Shown here: one piece after another, positions 31,923 through 35,400 of the stretch | Numbering within the stretch: position 1 is the first letter of the stretch | Layout of the letters: every line of letters begins with the position of its first letter | Origin: a virus | DNA length: 35,400 bases | IMG/VR virus record: IMGVR_UViG_3300009370_000085 | Coordinates: 1 to 35,400 of that record | Direction: 5' to 3' (one strand) | Notes under the pieces: model-generated | Told to the model about the DNA's origin: nothing | Database searches by the model: none | Seen by the model: only the letters and a program-made list of their open reading frames with translations | Position numbers and translations under genes: made by a program

Positions 31923-32789
31923 ATGCATTCCATATTTCGCGTGATCGCCGCCGCTTTTCCCTTGCTCCTCGCGCCAGCGACGCACGGCGCGCCGGACCAG
32001 TGGAACTCATTCAATGCCTGTAAAGACGGCTTGGACCTCGAAGACGCCGGCCGAAGCTACCAGTACCGTCTGTTCGCGGAGGGTGGGACATCCGACGGCA
32101 CCTTCACGGGGATCACCACGGTCCCTGAGTGGCTACCCATCCTCGTCGCCCTGGACCGAGCGACCGACGGCCTGTGGAACGCGACGCAGAGCACTCTCCC
32201 AGACCACTACGGGCCCGGCCTCCACTACTTCGACACCGACCTGAGGACGACCCGTATGCTCGAGGTGGGGAGCGGCGAGCCGGACGGGATCTCTCTGGAC
32301 TGCGCGGGGACCGCCGCATTCAGCGATACCGCAGCCTGGGTCGCTACCTCTTCTGCGCCAGGGACCCAGCTCGCCTTCACTCACGTCGCATTCCGCGTGA
32401 CCGCAGCGACCGGGAACATGAAGGTCTGGGCAGTCCTCATCGACGCCTCGAGCCCACCCACCATCGCTCTCGTCGATGCCATCCGGCTAGACACCTTGTC
32501 GGGGAAGACCGCGTCGCAGCCCGCGTGGGAGGACGTGAAGATTTCCCTCGAGATGTTGCTGCATCCGGGGCTCGGTGGTGGGATCACGCGGACCTACATC
32601 GCCGGAAGCCCGCACAGTGCCTTCCGATCATCGATCGACGACCTCTGGTCGGAGCCCCAGGCGCTCCCAGAGGAGCCACCAATCGAGACAGAGGAGCAGA
32701 GAGCCGACATCAACAAAGACGGCGCGGTCGGCGGGCCCGACTTCACGCTTCTCGCCGCTCACTGGGGGAACGTCGGGATCGAGCACTGA
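31923..32789 (+). CDS. Secreted protein with C-terminal dockerin-like calcium loop
   Basis: 288 residues from ATG 31923 (an in-frame GTG at 31908 is the alternative). A signal peptide (FRVIAAAFPLLLAPATHGA) is followed by a beta-rich domain of unknown family with two cysteines. The last 28 residues contain DINKDGAVGGPD followed by FTLLAAHWG, matching one dockerin-type calcium loop with D, N, D and D at the ligand positions. Dockerin ends are common in secreted proteins of some environmental bacteria and unusual in a phage, so this may be a host-derived accessory gene. Its role is unknown. Confidence 0.68.
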   Translation: MHSIFRVIAAAFPLLLAPATHGAPDQWNSFNACKDGLDLEDAGRSYQYRLFAEGGTSDGTFTGITTVPEWLPILVALDRATDGLWNATQSTLPDHYGPGLHYFDTDLRTTRMLEVGSGEPDGISLDCAGTAAFSDTAAWVATSSAPGTQLAFTHVAFRVTAATGNMKVWAVLIDASSPPTIALVDAIRLDTLSGKTASQPAWEDVKISLEMLLHPGLGGGITRTYIAGSPHSAFRSSIDDLWSEPQALPEEPPIETEEQRADINKDGAVGGPDFTLLAAHWGNVGIEH

Positions 32790-32828
32790 ACGCGAGCCGG
32801 GGCGATGGGGAAACTCTGGGGAAACTTT

Positions 32829-33020
32829 TTACGCAGCTCCGTTCAGAACGCGGGCGCGCATCTCGGGGAACCGCCTCCGCGCAATCACGGCGGCGCACTC
32901 GTGGCAGCGATCAAGCCGCGCGAGGGTCTGCTGGACGCGAGGGTGCCGGTAGACGGTGATCGGGCGCTGGCAGATGATGCAGGGCCAACTGATCTCGATC
33001 ACCATCCCGCTGTCGATCAC
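32829..33020 (-). CDS. Small zinc-ribbon-like protein
   Basis: 63 residues from a GTG that overlaps the upstream stop (TAGTG), with GAGGAG 8 nt before it; ATG at 33005 is the alternative. Two Cys pairs, CIIC and CHEC, separated by about 20 residues form a probable zinc site, and the C-terminus is Arg-rich. As the last gene of the leftward recombination operon it may bind nucleic acid. Family not recognised. Confidence 0.6.
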   Translation of the reverse strand: MIDSGMVIEISWPCIICQRPITVYRHPRVQQTLARLDRCHECAAVIARRRFPEMRARVLNGAA

Positions 33021-33856
33021 TAGAACGGCTCCTCGGGCGCGGGCGTGAACGCCTCGAGCGCCTTGCAGAACGCGCCGAACGCGCTGGGCCGGATCGAATC
33101 GCACAGATGGAGCAGGGCGTCGTCCTTCTTGCTGCCGACCGCGCAGGGCTCGAAGCCTTCCTTCTTCAGCACCTTGTTCAACACGTGGAAACCGTGCATC
33201 CCGTGCGGCTTCCCGGCCTGCACGGCGAGGGCGACGATCGCGTTGGCCTGCGACTCGCTGATCTGCGCTCGGTGGCGTTCGCCGAACGCCTGCCCCTTCG
33301 TGTCCGCGGTCTGGTCGCCGAGGATCTCGACGACGGGGGGCCGCGGCGGTGGGGAAGGGGCAGGCGCCGGCTCCTGCGGCGGCATCTCCTCTGCGGGAGT
33401 GCCGCTGTAGCCTGCGAGCTCGGGGATCCAGCGCAGCACCTGACCGAGCGCCTTCGAGGTCGCCCTGGTCTGCGCCATCGACTTGATCGCGTGGCGTTCT
33501 GCGGTGCGCCAGCGGGACTCGTCGCGGTAGCACCCGCTCTCGGCCGCGCCGATCACGTCACCGCCCGAGCGGACGACCTCGACGCGGGCCTCGTAGCCCT
33601 CGAGCTGGCCGGTCTCCGGGTTGCGCGCTTCCTTCGTCCAGACCGTGCGGGGGCTCACGCCTACCATCGCGCCTAGCGCGCACCACGCCTCGACGCGGAG
33701 GTGTTTGCCGTGACCGATCCGCACGCTGAGCCCCTGCGCCTCGACCATGTCGGCCAGCGGCTTCGCGATCTGCATCCCCAACTCGATCCCGCCAGCGCCC
33801 TGAAACCCCACGATCTCGGCGCTCTCGACCACGACCAACTCGCTCTGCTCGCTCAT
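33020..33856 (-). CDS. Putative single-strand annealing recombination protein
   Basis: 278 residues from ATG 33856, with a strong GGAGGGAA site. The centre has WTKEARNPETGQLEGYEARV, GAAESGCYRDESRWRTAERH and AIKSMAQTRATSKALGQVLR, then ELAGYSGTPAEEMP. This pattern is widespread in phages and resembles Rad52/ERF/RecT-type annealing proteins, though I cannot confirm the fold. A Pro-rich linker (about residues 170-190) separates a C-terminal helical domain. Its place before the zinc-ribbon gene and opposite the replication genes suits a recombination role. Confidence 0.5.
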   Translation of the reverse strand: MSEQSELVVVESAEIVGFQGAGGIELGMQIAKPLADMVEAQGLSVRIGHGKHLRVEAWCALGAMVGVSPRTVWTKEARNPETGQLEGYEARVEVVRSGGDVIGAAESGCYRDESRWRTAERHAIKSMAQTRATSKALGQVLRWIPELAGYSGTPAEEMPPQEPAPAPSPPPRPPVVEILGDQTADTKGQAFGERHRAQISESQANAIVALAVQAGKPHGMHGFHVLNKVLKKEGFEPCAVGSKKDDALLHLCDSIRPSAFGAFCKALEAFTPAPEEPF

Positions 33857-33978
33857 GCTTCCCTCCCCACCACGTACAAAGCGGGGACACCCGCGCGCGT
33901 CCCGCCCGCGCGAATGCCCCCGCTCCCGGCGCCCGCGACCGTCGCGCGCACCCCTCTCTTGACCCCCCCAGGGCTCAT
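33853..33978 (-). CDS. Small Gly/Arg-rich protein in leftward operon
   Basis: A 41-residue frame whose ATG overlaps the upstream stop (ATGA) and whose stop overlaps the next ATG (ATGA). Such precise 4-nt coupling on both sides supports translation, although the product (MSPGGVKRGV ... ALYVVGREA) is low in complexity. It also positions ribosomes for the annealing protein. No function known. Confidence 0.45.
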   Translation of the reverse strand: MSPGGVKRGVRATVAGAGSGGIRAGGTRAGVPALYVVGREA

Positions 33979-34094
33979 GAGAGGACAAACCAGACTGTGA
34001 TGAGAGCGACGACGGAGGCCGCGCCGGTCAGCGCGCCATCCCACCAAGCGACGAGGAGCTCTTCGTCGTACCGAAATCGGAACCCGTGTCCCAT
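33975..34094 (-). CDS. 39-residue membrane protein, first gene of leftward operon
   Basis: ATG 34094 is preceded on the minus strand by GGGAGG at 4-5 nt. The product has a charged N-terminus (MGHGFRFRYDEELLVAWWDG) and one C-terminal membrane segment (ALTGAASVVALITVWFVLS). Its stop overlaps the next start (ATGA). Phages often encode such early small membrane proteins; the function is unknown. Confidence 0.55.
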   Translation of the reverse strand: MGHGFRFRYDEELLVAWWDGALTGAASVVALITVWFVLS

Positions 34095-34111
34095 GTCGCC
34101 TCCCGTTCAGA

Positions 34112-34195
34112 GGACATCATGGGACATTTTGCCATCGAATGCAAAAGTGTTTGGCATTATGCCCGAGTTGTTCTATTGATTTCCTCCAATGTCCC
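34112..34195. promoter_or_regulatory. Divergent control region with operator-like repeats
   Basis: This stretch separates leftward and rightward operons. GGACAT occurs at 34112-34117 and 34122-34127, one helical turn apart. GGGACATT (34121-34128) is inverted as AATGTCCC (34188-34195). TTTTGC (34127-34132) is inverted as GCAAAA (34141-34146), and GGCATTATGCC (34153-34163) is a palindrome. A leftward TTGCAT-17-CATGAT promoter is possible. The Cro-like protein encoded just downstream is the natural candidate to bind here. Confidence 0.55.
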
Positions 34196-34208
34196 AGTCG
34201 GAGCAATC

Positions 34209-34481
34209 ATGGGCCGAGGACCGGAACTGGTGAATCGGTGGCGCGCGGCCAACGGGGTCACCGTGGCGACGCTCGCCGCTTCGATAGGCGACGACGGCCA
34301 GCAGATCGGCAAGTGGCTTTCCGGCCATAGGGAGAAGATCCCGCTGCGCCTCGTCGTCGGGCTCGCGGAGGTCACGGCGATCCCTGTGTGGGACATCGCG
34401 ACGCCCGAGCAGGGCGCGCTCATGCGTCAGGTCGTTTCCGTCGTCGCGATGGCGGCGGTCTGGCCGGGGGAGGCAGCGTGA
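34209..34481 (+). CDS. Cro/C1-like helix-turn-helix regulator
   Basis: 90 residues from ATG 34209 with CGGAG 6 nt upstream. The segment TVATLAASIGDDGQQIGKWL with following SGHREKIPLRLVVGLAEV is a Cro/C1-type HTH, and PVWDI is a usual end of such domains. The C-terminus is short and hydrophobic. It probably regulates the divergent region just upstream. Its stop overlaps the Gp157-like start (GTGA). Confidence 0.7.
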   Translation: MGRGPELVNRWRAANGVTVATLAASIGDDGQQIGKWLSGHREKIPLRLVVGLAEVTAIPVWDIATPEQGALMRQVVSVVAMAAVWPGEAA

Positions 34482-34966
34482 AACTGTACGAAGTGCGGCC
34501 CGAGATTGAACTGATTCTGGCGCAGGGAGAGGTCGATCCTGACACGGGCGAGGTGCTCGGCATCACTGACGGCCAGTGGCAGCAGATCGAGGAGCTCGAG
34601 ATGCACGGCGACGACCTGGCCCTCGAGCTCGCGGCCTACATGGTCGGGGAGCGGCTCGAAGCCAAAGCGGTCAAGGAGCAGGCCGACGCGCTCGCGGCGC
34701 GGGCGAAGCGCCACGCCAACCGAGCCGAGCGGATCAAAGCGTACATCGCGAGCAACATCGAGCCGGGCCACAAGATCCGCAACGACGTGGTCGAGATCTC
34801 GTGGCGCTCGTCGACCCGCGTCGAAATTTCGGACGAAGACATGGTCCCGATGGAGTTCATGCGGATCGCGATGGCTCCAGACAAAACGAAAATCAAGGAT
34901 GCGCTGAAAGCAGGAGAGGTGCCGGGTGCTGCGCTGGTGAAGCAGAGGAATCTCACGATCAAGTGA
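34478..34966 (+). CDS. Siphovirus Gp157-like protein
   Basis: 162 residues from a GTG with GGGGGAGG upstream. A long charged coiled coil (about 45-95) leads to IKAYIASNIEPGHKIRNDVV, EISWRSSTRVEISDED and APDKTKIKDALKAGEVPGAA, the hallmark of the Gp157 family. This family occurs near single-strand binding and recombination genes of phages and was named from a streptococcal phage protein linked to phage resistance. The exact function is unknown. Confidence 0.85.
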   Translation: MKLYEVRPEIELILAQGEVDPDTGEVLGITDGQWQQIEELEMHGDDLALELAAYMVGERLEAKAVKEQADALAARAKRHANRAERIKAYIASNIEPGHKIRNDVVEISWRSSTRVEISDEDMVPMEFMRIAMAPDKTKIKDALKAGEVPGAALVKQRNLTIK

Positions 34967-34986
34967 ATCGAGCCCTGGGGGGGGCG

Positions 34987-35400
34987 ATGAAGAGAGGCAC
35001 ACCGGACCACCCGAAGACGAAGCGGTTGGCGAGGCGGCTCGGTCTATCGAGGCCGGCGGCAGTGGGCACCCTGGAGATGCTCTGGCACTTCACGGCGAGG
35101 TACGCGCCGATGGGGAGTGTCGCGATCCACGCGCCCGAGGACATCGCGGACGCCGTCGACTGGGACGGTGATCCGAGCGAGCTGATCGAGGCGCTGGTCG
35201 AGTGCGGCTGGCTGGACGGCGACTGGTACGTCCACGACTGGCACGTCCACTGCGACGAGGCCACCAGGAAGTCGCTCGAGAGGCGCGAGGAGACCCACTT
35301 CGCGAACGGGACGCCCGTTAGGCAGACAAAGTCTGCCAATGGCAGACAACGGCAGACAAAGTCTGCCTCTCCCTCTCCCTCTCCCTCTCCCTCTCCCTCT
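34987..35400 (+). CDS. Phage replication initiator-like protein, 3' end outside window
   Basis: At least 138 residues, cut by the window edge. The N-terminus (DHPKTKRLARRLGLSRPAAV, TLEMLWHFTARYAPMGSV, IADAVDWDGDPSELIEALVE) is the winged-helix domain common to phage replication-initiation and replisome-organiser proteins. Residues about 112-127 are encoded by iteron-like repeats (RQTKSA twice), followed by a Ser-Pro repeat linker. As in lambda O, the origin may lie within its own initiator gene. GGGGGG precedes ATG 34987. Confidence 0.72.
   Translation, partial: MKRGTPDHPKTKRLARRLGLSRPAAVGTLEMLWHFTARYAPMGSVAIHAPEDIADAVDWDGDPSELIEALVECGWLDGDWYVHDWHVHCDEATRKSLERREETHFANGTPVRQTKSANGRQRQTKSASPSPSPSPSPS
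35321..35367. repeat. Iteron-like dyads, candidate replication origin
   Basis: GGCAGAC-AAA-GTCTGCC is present twice (35321-35337 and 35351-35367) with a further half-site GGCAGAC at 35341-35347, giving five copies of the 7-mer. They lie in frame inside a replication initiator-like gene. This resembles origins whose iterons are bound by the encoded protein. Confidence 0.65.
35368..35400. repeat. TCTCCC hexamer microsatellite
   Basis: At least five TCTCCC units run to the window edge, encoding Ser-Pro repeats in the initiator-like protein. One strand is pure pyrimidine, a composition able to form triplex DNA or ease unwinding. The full length cannot be seen. Confidence 0.8.

Noticed and set aside
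32805-33023. 72-codon rightward frame after the dockerin-type gene
   Set aside because: Covers the leftward zinc-ribbon gene in reverse, and its product has no meaningful pattern. The doubled GGGGAAACT at 32807-32826 is noted, but no hairpin terminator is formed.
33997-34179. 60-codon rightward frame in the control region
   Set aside because: It would cover the operator region and the well-supported 39-residue leftward gene, and has no ribosome binding site.

Overview
This window reads as a large part of the genome of a short-tailed (podovirus-type) double-stranded DNA phage. The virion gene order is T7-like: small and large terminase, portal, scaffold, major capsid protein, tail tubular proteins A and B, a gp13-like protein, three gp14/15/16-like ejection proteins, and two tailspikes. 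The DNA is GC-rich (about 65 % in most rows), and genes are packed with ATGA or TGATG overlaps. A nested spanin pair and M15-type endopeptidases indicate a Gram-negative host. I see no integrase, reverse transcriptase, DNA polymerase, RNA polymerase, tRNA or CRISPR array. Lifestyle cannot be fixed from this window, although a Cro-like repressor beside a divergent control region is present.

Layout. 1-541: end of a small membrane-protein gene, a hexamer repeat and a repeat-rich convergent intergenic stretch. 542-1239: two small leftward genes. 1277-6823: packaging and head assembly. 6824-8641: a capsid transcription unit with its own promoter-like site, leader hairpin and strong terminator, followed by a probable cement protein. 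8660-16006: tail adaptor and tube, where the tail tubular A gene occurs twice and the second copy is fused to a large low-GC virion domain. 16003-24079: ejection proteins, ending in an 1864-residue protein that carries a complete C5-cytosine DNA methyltransferase in its interior and an M15-type peptidase motif at its C-terminus. 24113-28347: two tandem tailspikes sharing an N-terminal anchor. 28347-30112: lysis genes (membrane protein, M15 endolysin, holin-like, spanins). 30109-32789: accessory genes (metallophosphoesterase, zinc metallopeptidase, MazG-like protein, secreted dockerin-type protein). 32829-34094: a leftward four-gene operon with a probable single-strand annealing recombinase. 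34112-34195: operator-like divergent control region. 34209-35400: rightward early genes (Cro-like, Gp157-like, replication initiator). The initiator gene contains iteron-like repeats that look like a replication origin and runs off the window.

The most unusual content is the methyltransferase carried inside a protein predicted to be ejected into the host with the DNA, which suggests a protein-delivered anti-restriction function. Next are the duplicated and fused tail adaptor, an exact 12-bp dyad repeated at three places in the late region, and an origin-like iteron cluster embedded in a replication gene. Low-GC segments (adaptor fusion, methyltransferase, tailspike bodies) stand out against GC-rich backbone genes and suggest modular acquisition.
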